This document shows positions 21,055 through 32,500 of a stretch of DNA of 64,000 bases, piece after piece (the first letter of the stretch is position 1; every line of letters starts with the position of its first letter). The notes below the pieces were generated by a model, which saw only the letters and a program-made list of their open reading frames with translations, did not search any database and had not been told where the DNA came from. The position numbers and the translations under genes were made by a program. Origin of the DNA: Parapristionchus giblindavisi (Eukaryota > Nematoda > Chromadorea > Rhabditida > Diplogasteridae); assembly GCA_943737045.1 (NCBI GenBank), contig CALSFV010000349.1:62001-126000 (forward strand). Direction: 5' to 3'.

Positions 21055-24000
21055 TCAACGAATAAAGCCGATTCTCTTGAAGAAATTGTTGACACCCGCG
21101 ATTGCTCGATCAATACTGGTCTCTTCGTGTACTGCTACTCCAGTGATGGGCTGCTTACAGCCTGAATGGCCGTGTGAGGAGACCTGAAGGAGAGTACGGT
21201 AGACGAGGTTTATCAATCTTGGCACACTTACAAATTTCATCGTATCAAATTTCATTGTAATAATGTTCTATTGAAAAAAATTATTAAATAAAATGGTCAA
21301 ACCTTGACACCAAAGTATTCTCGATGTTCCCCAACGGATATTCCAACATCATCTAATCGATATTTCAATTTATCCGAACAGGCGAAATCTTCATTCCTAG
21401 GCTCGCCCTCGCAAACTTTGTATGATCCCCTGCCCGGAATCATACTGTAGCGGTACCTGAAGCTGCCGGTTGAGATTATGGTATCTTCCGGTTGGGACCT
21501 ACCACACTTCGGTACCGTGATGGTACGATCCGTTGGCGTTGTTGGTATCACATGGACTGACGTTGTTGATGGTAACTTCCGGGTTCTTCGTGCAAGCCGG
21601 GAGATGGGGAACGACGTCATAACCGTTGATGATACGATAACTAAAGATTACGGTAGATATTCAATTATAGATTATTGTGCCGGTTAATATAAGATCAATT
21701 TACGTGGAACTGTGGTAGATCAATTATTGATTAACATGAGCAAAGAGCGTCTATTGATTGGTGAAAGATAATGGTAGATAATAGAACAATAAACCATTAC
21801 TTCTCACCTTTCCGGAATTATTTGATCGAAAGATCGAGCAAAGTGCAGCGACCCAACGCGTGGTTCACCATACGTATATAGTCGCACTTGGTGTGATTGA
21901 CGGAAGCCTGGAATACACCGTATACAAGCGAGATTTACGAATTTAAAAATATCGATTAATCTAACAATGAGATTAACTAAATCAAGGCTTATTGCATTAG
22001 TAAGAGTTTAAATCTTTCATATGATCTAAAGATACCCTGTTTGACGGTCCTGGCTGCGGCCAATGCAGCTAGTGCTCCACCGAGAGAATGTCCAGTAAAC
22101 GAGATACGGTAGTTCTGCAATTATTGATTATTCAAAAATCAATTTCTCGATTTTACAGTACCCTATATTTGGGGTCCTTGAGGTACTCTTCGACACCCGA
22201 CCACGTTCCGAGATGAGCAGTGATGAAATATCGATTGACCTGATTGAATCAATAAATCAATAATGGGAAATCGATAACTCAAACTGTACGTCGCCCATGC
22301 CGAAGAAGTCGACTGCTGGAGTTAGAGACTGCCATCCTTCTACGAACAACTGAGTCTGGAAGAGAGATCAACGATCAAACATTAAAAATCAAAGATCAAA
22401 GATCAAACTACCTTTGATGTGGTTCCTCTAAATGCTATCACCGCCTCTTGCTCGATCTCGGAATGCGTGATGAAGTAGGCACAACTATGGGAGAGGATAT
22501 CGCACACCTGAGACAATGAATGATTGTCTTTATGGATAAACAAACGATCGATAATTTAGAATCAACTAAGACATTTATTTGTGCATTAGATATTGGTATG
22601 ACGTGCAATAACGGAGTTGTCAGGACGAATGTAAAACTATTCAAAAAAGTGTTTCGGATCACCAACTTTATCGATTAATATCAATCGAAATAACGATTTG
22701 CAATTGGATGTTGACAATTGAAATCAGCATGGTCGTATTAGCTAATAACCAAATTTTGGAAAAATCTGCGTGCCAAACCTATTTCGATCTTCTCAGAAAG
22801 CCTCTCTTATGAATTACATCAAATGGTTCATTTGTTCACTATGAAATCGATAATTGTTTGTGTTGAACACTAGATACTCGACAATTTCACATACAGTACA
22901 GCAGATTCCCACAGTTAAAATGCGGTACGCGGGGTGATCCCGGGTGATTCCTCATATCCCATCGAATTATTACTCTGTGAATATTGAATATCAGGTATCG
23001 AAGTTATTTTTGTTGTATTACTCTGAGTCTGAACTATTTTATCACATAAAGTTTAGATTTTTAAAAAATAAATAGCTTGATAAATTAAATAATACTGCAA
23101 ATTACAGTATGACTCGATTAGGGCTGCTATGCAGTGTGGCGAATCGTAGGACGCCTTTTTTTCTTATTTTTGCGTGTTTTTGAACGTTTTTCTTTGTTCA
23201 TTTCATTTATTCCGACTTAATTTTGTATTGTGTGCATGCGCACAGCAACCAATCAGAAAGATAAGCCTTTTAGTCAGGGCAACATGCTTTCGTTTTAAAA
23301 AACTCAACCAGAAGTGCGCAGCATGCCCTCTCCACTATCAACCGCAAACATGTATTGTGCGCATGCGCACAATACAAAATTAAGTCGGAATAAATGAAAT
23401 GAGCAAAGAAAAACGGTTAAAAACACGCAAAAATAAGAGAGAAAAATTATCACGATTCGCCACACTGCATAGCAGCCCGAATCGAGTCATACTGTAACTT
23501 GCAGTATTATTTAATTTATCAAGCTATTTATTTTTTTTTTTAATTCCAAACTTTATGTGTTAAAATAGTTCAAACACAGAGCAACACAACAAAAATAATT
23601 TCGAAACCTGATATTCAATATTCACAGAGTAATAATTCGATGGGATATGAGGAGTCACCCGGGGTCACCCCGCGTACAGCATTTTAACTGGGGGAATCTG
23701 CTGTACTATATTGATCATAATATCATTGATCAATATAAATGAATATTTTTTATTGTATAAAGAAAATGTGAATACCTGATCGGAACTGAAATAGAGGGTC
23801 CACTTTTGATCGGTTGGATGAATCCTGTAATGCCATGTTTCGATAGGTTTCAAGGATATGTCAAAGAGCTGTTTATTTACAAATAACCGATGACTTAAGA
23901 ATTCTGTTTATGATAGCAAATAATATATCAATGGAATATAGTTTTGAAATTCATGCTGACTATCAGCAAAGGCATTTTCTTATTCATAAAATATGTGAAA

Positions 24001-24180
24001 TATAATAATGATCTAAAATAAGCAAAACAAATGAATGAAATGAGCTTACTTATTGACGCAATTGTCGATCCTTTCACCATAGGCAGCTGCTGATAGATGA
24101 AATAGACGAATTGCTTGATTCTCATCGTAATTATGAGAATATACAAAAGTGGCAAGGAACAAGAGATCAAAGATCAACAT
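21055..24180 (-). CDS. Class 3 lipase (fungal-type triacylglycerol lipase)
   Basis: Secreted serine hydrolase of the Lipase_3 family, predicted to hydrolyse lipid esters outside the cell. Exons on the minus strand: 24050-24180, 23776-23868, 22412-22507, 22290-22355, 22162-22239, 22036-22114, 21808-21907, 21503-21640, 21303-21456, 21055-21183, about 354 aa. An N-terminal signal peptide (MLIFDLLFLATFVYS) precedes SAAAYGE. FRGTTSK is the oxyanion region. GHSLGG holds the nucleophile Ser (about residue 165). YTYGEPRVG is the family signature, NGYDVVPHLP holds the Asp and YHHGTEVW the His, so the triad is complete. Conserved cysteines lie near the C-terminus. The junction of exons 1 and 2 is out of phase by one base as I read it, so one boundary or a mini-exon is missing. 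Intron 2 holds an 815-bp MITE; the intron after VW is only 46 bp. Confidence 0.9.
22894..23708. mobile_element. Tc1/mariner-like foldback MITE in lipase intron, 815 bp
   Basis: Termini CAGTACAGCAGATTCCC and GGGAATCTGCTGTACTA flanked by TA. Long arms include ATATTGAATATCAGGT and its complement, and a TGCGCATGCGCA palindrome inside. No open frame of note. Confidence 0.75.
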
Positions 24181-24719
24181 TGACCTGAAAGTACGGTACA
24201 AGAGACTACGGTATGAGACATGAGTATAGTATAAACCAGATCAATCGATAAGTTAGAGAAAGTGGAACAGTCAGATTGAGCCATGAGAGGGATGAGAGAG
24301 GAGAAAAACTAGAGTTGTGCGAGCACAGGAACGCAATGTACCGGCTATTCCAATTACCTCACTCATATAAAGGGCCACTATAGATCAATGGTTGTTACTG
24401 CTTACATTAAGTCAGCTATGGTCAAGGTTGTTCTGGTTGAATAAGATAGCCCTAGGTTTATATTTTCCGATATCCTGAAAATATGTCGATTTGCCGAATG
24501 ATTTTCCCGGATAATGATGGTGTCTGGTGTCTTGTGAGTCACCAACTCTTACAGTATTATTATGTGACAAGTAACTATTCCTGTCTCCCATAGATATATC
24601 TTATCGAACCGGAAATGACCCTGATTGTGAGTTCCATTGAAACAATAGTTGATCATCCCAATGCCTCATTACGAGTCGATCCGGTTCCTGCCAAGGATGA
24701 GGGCAATTAAGATGAGCAC
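24181..24719. other. Lipase upstream region
   Basis: Between the lipase start and a hAT-type element. No gene seen. Confidence 0.5.
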
Positions 24720-25514
24720 TAGGGTGGCGAGAATGGCTCTTGACTCACCGTTCCCACTGGCACTTTCTTGCGGTTTACCGAGAGAGGCGCATTTACGACC
24801 TCTCTCTCGTTGACTCACTAATAATAAGGCCAAGAGATTGCGGTCGAATCAAAAAAATGATTCAGTCGTGACTCTTTTGCATTTTAGGGGATGTAAGTGG
24901 TCAAAATATGCAAATCTGAATATTTTTTGTAATCTACATGCTAAGGGCTATTGAAAGAGCGAAAGAGCATGTACATTTGCCTGACAAAAAACATTTCAAA
25001 ATTTCGTCGATTTCTCATGTTATTATGTTATTATTGTTATAATTATTGTTATAATTATATCCATAAATATCTTTATGATCAATCTATCACTTGTCCCCCT
25101 GTATCTCTCAATCTATCACTCTCTTCCTTTCCCTCTCCCTCTCCTTCCATGACCCTTAAGACGGAAGGCGGCATCTATAAAGAGTTTTAGGGACACAGCC
25201 TTTAGAGACACGTATTGATCTCTTATGATCAATATGGGGCAGAGCACGGCTATCTGATTGAGCGATTAGGAAACGTCGTCCATCTTGTAACTCATGAACG
25301 ACAACTTTTCTGAAGATGGTGCTTCGGCCATAGCTAGATGTTCAACAGATCTAGGGAATTATAGCACCAATTTTTGAAATTTAACAGATTTCCCGAGATA
25401 TGCGAAAAGGAAATTTCGCTAATAAGCCGATCAGATCGCTGTGCGGAGTTGATCAACACATAAGAAGCTAGGTGTTGGCGTCTCGATTAGTTAACTATAT
25501 ACAACAGTATCATC

Positions 25515-25682
25515 ATGGTCTCTCCAATCAACTACATCGGAGAGCGTGCTCGCGAGATTTCCTACAAGCCTCCTCCTCTCCTCGTCCTTCAGACCGAATA
25601 TATTAATATTGTTCCCGGTGACCCCGATGTCGAAATTACCCATGGCTACGCTACCGATGAGAGTGAATTCAATGAATCTTGA
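25515..25682 (+). CDS. Possible 55-aa acidic protein
   Basis: ATG after CATC opens MVSPINYIGERAREISYKPP, then LLVLQTEYINIVPGDPDVEI and THGYATDESEFNES, ending in TGA. Third positions favour C or T over A, unlike the surrounding AT-rich DNA, which suggests coding. A competing 69-codon frame on the other strand overlaps it. It lies between the arms of the hAT-type element, so it may be captured host sequence or part of the transposon. No homology recognised. Confidence 0.35.
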   Translation: MVSPINYIGERAREISYKPPPLLVLQTEYINIVPGDPDVEITHGYATDESEFNES

Positions 25683-25985
25683 ATACTGAGTTATCTTCAT
25701 TTTATTGATGGTATGTTTTTTAGAATTTTAAATGTTTGAAAGTATTTTATGTGCATATTATATCATATTAACATAATTCTCATCCCAATTGCTAACAAGG
25801 GAAGCACCAGTTGCGACGGAACCAATTCTGTAAGGGACCCATATGGGCAGTTAGGGTTGAGGGGGGGACCGACAAAATTGTTTTCAAAAGCTGCTTGGCG
25901 GACCTATAAATCGATAATATCGATCGAAATGCGCGCGCCGCCAAAATACCCTACGAGATGCAACGTAGCGCGTGTAACGACATCG

Positions 25986-26046
25986 GCGGCTCAACAGGTA
26001 AGGCATCTCACTAGTACCCCCTCCCCCCTTGTTCGATTCCCGTCCC
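25986..26046 (+). other. tRNA-like sequence in left arm of element B
   Basis: CGGCTCAACAGGTAAGGCAT (A-box type) and CTTGTTCGATTCCCG (B-box type). Inverted copy in the right arm at about 26983-27043. Confidence 0.55.
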
Positions 26047-26388
26047 TTTCACTATTCTTTTGCTGATTTTTACAAACTTCCTCAACTTCATTTTCATTGT
26101 TTTTTCATCATTTCAGAGCTTTATCATTCGAATAGAATACGGTGAATCTAGTTCAGCTAGTTAAAATGAGCAACATTCGTCGTCTATCGTCCCTCTCTCT
26201 CTCCGCACTCCAATCTTCCCGAACATCAGGATCTCCAACAGATAAGTGATTTATAGCTTTATTATTGTTATTGTCACTCATTTAAAACAATTTATCACTG
26301 ATTAACAACATCCTCGGCTCTCTCGTCTTTACTACAACCTTCATTTCCCCGCTCTCGGCCCTCTCATCATCAGTAGTCAGTCGACACA

Positions 26389-26842
26389 ATGGATTATGAC
26401 ATAGTCTGTGGTAAAAATGTTGCGCTTGGAGTCGCGCTCAAGATGGGAGCAATCTCTTCATCCGTCTTCACCGCAGACTCTCTGAACCAGTCGGAGAAGA
26501 TGTGGGTGAAAAGACTCACTTTGTTTATTCGCTCTGCAGAGCTCGGAGAAATTCGGGTGGAGGATAGACATGAGATGGTAATGGATGACGAAGATGTGGA
26601 GGACTCTGATCTCGACTGGGATTTCGAGTCGGACGGAGAGGAAGATGATTCAATGACAGGGAACTCCACCAAAATTACAAGAGAAAAGGTAGGCATTGCT
26701 TGATTCCCTGCCCCCAAGGCCTACATATTCGGAAAAGGCAGCGATGGCCCATGTCAATGCACAGAAGAAGGGTGTACACTTTGCCCAAAGTGTGAGAAGC
26801 CGTTCTGCTTCGAATGTTTCTGGGAGAACTTGCACCAATGCT
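26389..26842 (+). pseudogene. Tc5 transposase C-terminal remnant
   Basis: An acidic open stretch starting MDYDIVCGKNVALGVALKMG, with DDEDVEDSDLDWDFESDGEE in the middle, runs to GAAAAG. A short GTAGGC...CCCAAG intron (about 33 bp) then restores the frame to AYIFGKGSDGPCQC, then CPKCEKPFCFECFWENLHQC and stop. The cysteine pattern matches element A and the Tc5 C-terminal domain. The DDE catalytic part is missing. Confidence 0.55.
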
Positions 26843-27568
26843 GATTATTTTTATGTAGTTTCCCATGTGTATTTCTTCTTTCACCGTATTCTATTCGAAT
26901 GATAAAGCTCTGAAATGATGAAAAAACAATGAAAATGAAGTTGAGGAAGTTTGTAAAAATCAGCAAAAGAATAGTGAAAGGGACGGGAATCGAACAAGGG
27001 GGGAGGGGGGTACTAGTGAGATGCCTTACCTGTTGAGCCACCGATGTCGTTACACGCACTACGTTGCATCTCGTAGGGTATTTTGGCGGCGCGCGCATTT
27101 CGATCGATATTATCGATTTATAGGTCCGCCAAGCAGCTTTTGAAAACAATTTTGTCGGTCCCCCCCTCAACCCTAACTACCCATATGGGTCCCTTACAGA
27201 ATTGGTTCCGTCGCAACTGGTGCTTCCCTTGTAAAAGTAAAGAAATGTAAAGGAATTATGGTAATGCGATAAATACATGAGAAATCGACGAAATTTTAAA
27301 ATGTTCTTTGACAGGCGAATTTATACTCTTTCAATAGCCCTTGTCATGTAGATTACAAAAATATTCAGATTTGCATATATTGACCACTTTCATCCGCTAA
27401 AATGCAAAAGAGTCACGACGGAATCATTTTTTTTTATTCGACCGTGACCTCTGAGCAAGGCAGCCAGGGGGAATGGGTGAGTAGCTAGAGAGATGACTCA
27501 CCAATTGGAGAGAGAGAGAATAGGTGAGTCAAGAGTTATTCTCGCCGCCCTAATGAGCACGTGTATCA

Positions 27569-27640
27569 GGGGGCATAGCTCAGTGGTAGAGCGCTCGCTT
27601 AGCATGCGAGAGGGCTGGGGTTCAATTCCCCATGCCTCCA
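27569..27640 (+). tRNA. tRNA-Ala (AGC)
   Basis: Full cloverleaf. Acceptor GGGGGCA pairs with TGCCTCC (one G-U). D-arm is TAGCTCAGTGGTAGAGC, anticodon arm CTCGC-TTAGCAT-GCGAG with anticodon AGC at 27601-27603, and T-arm TGGGG-TTCAATT-CCCCA. The discriminator is A. It is very close to the standard nematode tRNA-Ala. It lies 8 bp beyond the target duplication of a hAT-type element. Confidence 0.95.
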
Positions 27641-27691
27641 GAATCTTTTGCCGTTAATTTTATGAAATGTACTTTTATAGAAATTAACTCA

Positions 27692-28093
27692 CAAGGGAAC
27701 TATTTAACCTTACCACAAAATTCTCTAATTTTGACACCCTGGTGTGAATCTACCTGGAATAAGGTTTTTAAAAAGTTGGGTCAAAATTTCCACATTCGCG
27801 TTTTAAAGCTTGTTTCGGGACTCTGAAAAGAGCATTTTTAAGCCTTTTTGGGCCTCTTTGGACATTGCTTTGCCTTTTTGGCCCTCTTTGGGTCTTCTTT
27901 TTGTGTATTTATGGCCATTTTTGAACAATTTTATCTTTCTGCATCTATCCAGTGCATATTCAGAGGCCCGAAAAAGGACTTAAAACGCGAATGTGGAACT
28001 TTTGATCTAACTCTTTAGAAACCTTTTCCACGTAGATTTACGCCAGGGTATCAAAATTAGAGAATTTTGTGGTAAGGTTAAATAGTTCCCTTG
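27692..28093. mobile_element. Tc5-like foldback element, 402 bp
   Basis: CAAGGGAACTATTTAACC and its complement, TCA duplications at 27689-27691 and 28094-28096, restored site CTCAG. Arms include CACAAAATTCTCTAATTTTG inverted. The centre has GCCTTTTTGG repeats. No coding part. Confidence 0.85.
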
Positions 28094-28096
28094 TCA

Positions 28097-29530
28097 GAGA
28101 GCAATGGAAAGCACGATAAATCAAATCAGTTACCGTTTTGGCATTTTTTCGGTTTTACTTATTATAATTTGAAACGACAATAGCAAGTCCATGGATATCA
28201 CTGTTATTACCCACCCACACTTGATATTTCTTACCGTGAACTCTTGTAACTAAGAAGCAAAGAAATCGATGAATACCCTCAACACTTATTATTGTTGTTC
28301 TTCAAGGAGGGAGTAAACAGGGTGACATTGGGTTACTTTTATCTTTTATGCTGTGGGTTAGCCTTTTTCTCTGTGTGTACAGCTGATTCATCTCACGTCA
28401 ATGTGGATCTGATTCCACATCTTCGAGAAACTTGCGAAGCATGCCGGTCCCAATTATCGATCCCATAATCTCCACAACGGAAGAGGCCTGTTCACAGTTC
28501 ATAGAAGAGGAGCGCACATTGCATACATGACATCTTGATTGGATACTTCAGAATCTTTCTCCTGCGAGCCAGAGAGAAAACATATTGAGTACTACTATGT
28601 CAACAACAAAAAATCTCGTTTGTTATCTTGTCTATTTCGAACTTGTGCTTCATGTTTCGTAAATTCGGTTTGGATCAGGGAAATGGTTCGTGATGATAAA
28701 CATATTTCTCCTATTAGTATTACATATATCTATGATATACTTCTTGTACTCTTTTATTATATTCTGCTTTGTATTCTTGTTTTCATATGAAGTTTTCATA
28801 GTGATTGTATAAGATCTGGGAAATTCCCATTGATAAATAGTGCATTACAGGTGCTGTACACAAACTTCATAACTATTTGGAAGTTTTGTTATGATCGAAA
28901 CGGATACGGATATTGCATTTATCTTTTTTCTATATTATTGTTTTGTATCAAGATAATATGTATTGCAGTGACGTAGACAATCAGTTGAAGATGAATAAGA
29001 AATAATGAATCATAAGAGATGGTTTAGTGCCCATGAACAGATGGATTCGTTATACTTTCAAGAATACTTTTTTACTAAATCTATGTCTAAAAAAGATCTA
29101 ATCTATGTGGTTGTGGAGTAATCATATTGAATTCAATTGAACAAATCGTGATAAACGAAACATGATTAAATGTTCATGAAACATGACTTCTCATATTATT
29201 TCTATCCAATTATTATAACAAGTATCTAGTTGCCTTATGACAACTACTCCAATTACACTTCAATTCAGCATGATTCCGTCATATCTCACAAATCATATCA
29301 TTTTCACACATCTTACTATCTCAAGATTGCCCTTTTTATTCATCAGTTATCAATTATTTAAAAAAAATTGTTACACATTGTTGTAGCGGCCGAAACACAA
29401 TATGAGTTATCTTATATATTTCCATTATTAGTTAACTTATATATTTCATAAATTTTCATTTAAAGTGCATGCAAACCTATCTGTACATCTATTAATATTA
29501 TTAATTCAATTGCTCGTTCATTATAGCAAG
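28097..29530. other. Intergenic, AT-rich
   Basis: No gene supported. A 29-codon frame at about 28441 and an 83-codon frame at 28539 have no splice context or recognised similarity. Confidence 0.5.
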
Positions 29531-32500
29531 ATGAATTCTGGAATAGATGGAGATACTTCATGTGATATCGTCGACGAATACAATCATTACACTCCACTTC
29601 ATATCACTCAAATCATTCATGTACTTTCTTATTCCAATGATGCAATTTAATATTTTTATTTTAGATAGTCTTCTCAATTATTGCAATTATCATCGTAGTT
29701 AATACAGTTATTCATTATCTAATCAAATCGATATTTGAGAGAGTAGTCAAGGTTATCTTAATATATTTTTTAGTCGAAAGCGCAACTATAACAATGTGAA
29801 TAAGCGAGCGAATTTATAATGATACGTGACTTTCAAAGTTGCAGTAGTGCATAAAAATTATCGATTTGATTCACTCATAATATTAATTAAAGGAACTTCT
29901 CATATGTCTCTATTTCTTTATTATTCTCCATTCTGCTGTCACTATCATTCTGCAGGTTTCACAAATTGTTTATTCCCTATCAATCAATCAATACTATTAA
30001 GGGTACGATAACTATTGTACGAATTTCAGTCACAGATCCATGCGAAGCTCAGATTAGCAAGGTTTCAAACGTATTATTATTGATTTAATTAAATATGTTT
30101 AGCTCTTCTGCTATTGTCTTCGTATACAAATGGTAATGACCATAACTGCATTTGTTTGTATTCATTTATCGATTACTTCTCATCGTATATTCACAACGTT
30201 TTCCAATAATGAATCTCTTCATAAGTGGACAGGAAGAATTATGATTGTCCTCTCCGTAATTTACATATTTAATTTACAAAATATTGATATTGATCACAGT
30301 TTGGTTATTCAATATTGACAACAACTCTAGCATATGCGACAGATTCCTTCACTGGTCGTGTTCCTTATTGTACAGGATCAACTGCTGCCAGTCAGCATGT
30401 TAGATTGATACTTTAATATTAATAAAATAAGAATATTTTTAGATGAATACTACAAATTTGATAGTGTTAATGGTACTAGATGTAATCAATATCGCCATTA
30501 ATATATGTCTACTTAAATATAATCAATATCTTCTTAGAAATGAGTTTGTTCTTGTTTACACCTCATATCAATTTGTTCGGAGATCGATGGTTTTGGAATC
30601 ATAATTTAGGAAACTACGATAAAGTTGAAATGATTCTGGAAAATTTATTTTATAACCGTCGTAATGTCATCGACAAATTAGCATCATATAGAATCTTAAT
30701 TATGGAAATTAGAGAATAGATAATATCATCTTGAAACCAATCCTATAGAAACGACTTTTTACACCCCGACGAATTAGAACCGTCGATCGCGAACTGATTA
30801 TTCTGGAAACGACTTTTTACACCCCGACGATTTAGAACCGTCGATCGCGAACTGATTTTTTTTGGAACTATTACCATGCGGAAGGCAACGGTACCCACCA
30901 CGTGTGCCATATCACTATGAGTTATTGTGAACTACCGTAATCTACCGTAACCCGGTTCGGTGGGTCAAATCAAGTGCGATGGGTCAGATTTCAATAAAAC
31001 TTGTCGGAATAACCACCACGTGTGCGATATCACTATGAGTTATTGTGAACTACCGTAATCTACCGTAACTCGGTTCGATAGGTCAGATCAAGTGCGATGG
31101 GTTAGATTTCAATAAAACTTGTCGGAATAACCACCACGTGTGCGATATCACTATGAGTTATTGTGAACTACCATAATCTACCGTAATCCGGTTCAGTGGT
31201 TCAGATCAAGTGCGATGGGTCAGATTTTACTAAAACTTGTCGGAATGGCTACTACGTGTGCGATATCATTATGAGCTATTGTAAACTACCCTAATCTACC
31301 GTAACCCGGTTCGGTGAGTCAGGTGAGTCAAAGTGCTATGGGTCAGATTTAAATAAAAATTGTCGGAATAGCCAATACGTGTGCGTGACATGATTACTTA
31401 GCTATTGTGAACCTGGAATCTACCGTAACCCGGTTCGGTGGGTCAGATGAAGTGCGACGTGTCAGGATTCACTGAATATTGTCGAAATTGCCGTTATGAA
31501 ATTTAAAAAAAACACAGGGGTGGTATTCTTTTCGGCTATTCATTTTTTCCTCGTGCGGTTTTTATTACATTTTCTATATTTGTGCTTACCCTCACAGGTG
31601 GTTAATTCATTTTCTATATTTCTGCTTGCTCCGAGCGGCGTTGTCTCAACATCTAGATCAACCGACAAGCGAAGGGAAGAGCGGGTGAAATGATGAATAA
31701 AAATCGAAATGAATGACAAACAATAGTTTTAGGTACTAGGAAGAGAAACGATGGAGAATGAAAGAAAGTAACACAGCCTAGTGGTTGATTCATAAGTTGT
31801 CATGCGAATGGTCGGTGGTTCATGCGCCTCTTAAACTTGTGTCTTTTGCGAAACAAGTGTGATCATTTTCAACACTTCCTAAAATATTTCGGCATGCCGC
31901 GAAATATTTCGGCACGCCGAAAATTTCGGCATTGCCGAAATCGACGAAAGAATACCACCCCAGAATTAAAAAAAAATATTTCAATAAAAAATTACACTGA
32001 TCAAAAGATTTTTTTCAAATAATTTTTTTTGATTTTTTGAAACCCCTTTCCCGCACACCCTGCTGCTCAAATCTGACGCACAATTTAGTGTCCGACCCAT
32101 TTTAGTGAAATCTGACCCATCGCACTTGATCTGACCCACTGAACAGGGTTACGGTAGATTATGGTAGTTCGCAATAACTCATAGTGATATCGCACACGTG
32201 GTGGTTATTCCGACAAGTTTTATTGAAATCTGACCCATCGCACTTGATCTGACCTACCGAACCGGGTTACGGTAGATTACGGTAGTTCACAATAACTCAT
32301 AGTGATATTGCACATGTGATGGTTATTCCGACAAGATTTAGTAAAATCTGACCCATCGCACTTGATCTGACCCACCGAACCGGGTTACGGTAGATTACGG
32401 TAGTTCACAATAACTCATAGTGATATGGCACACGTGGTGGTTATTCCTACAAGTTTTATTGAAATCTGACCCATCGCACTTGATCTGACCTACCAAACCG

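Larger units (their letters stand above)
25796..27231. mobile_element. Tc5-like foldback element B, 1436 bp
   Basis: CAAGGGAAGCACCAGTTGCG at the left end and its complement at the right. TAA duplications 25793-25795 and 27232-27234. Arms 25796-26146 and 26880-27231 are nearly identical inverted copies. Each arm has a tRNA-like sequence. The centre carries transposase C-terminal coding on the plus strand. Compared with element A the arms are different sequence, so these are two subfamilies sharing only the tip and the Cys-rich domain. Confidence 0.9.
24720..27552. mobile_element. hAT-type element with nested Tc5-like element B
   Basis: Ends TAGGGTGGCGAGAATGG and TTCTCGCCGCCCTA with the 8-bp duplication ATGAGCAC at 24712-24719 and 27553-27560. 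Left arm 24720-24980 pairs with 27260-27552. The right duplication ends 8 bp before the tRNA-Ala. A Tc5-like foldback and a possible 55-aa gene lie inside. Confidence 0.85.

Noticed and set aside
26754..27170. 138-codon minus frame, partly repeated at 25749-26066
   Set aside because: It is the arm of Tc5-like element B including the tRNA-like part, not a gene.
30896..31490. Regular repeats reminiscent of a CRISPR array
   Set aside because: Units are direct tandem copies with no unique spacers, in a eukaryotic genome; it is a satellite.
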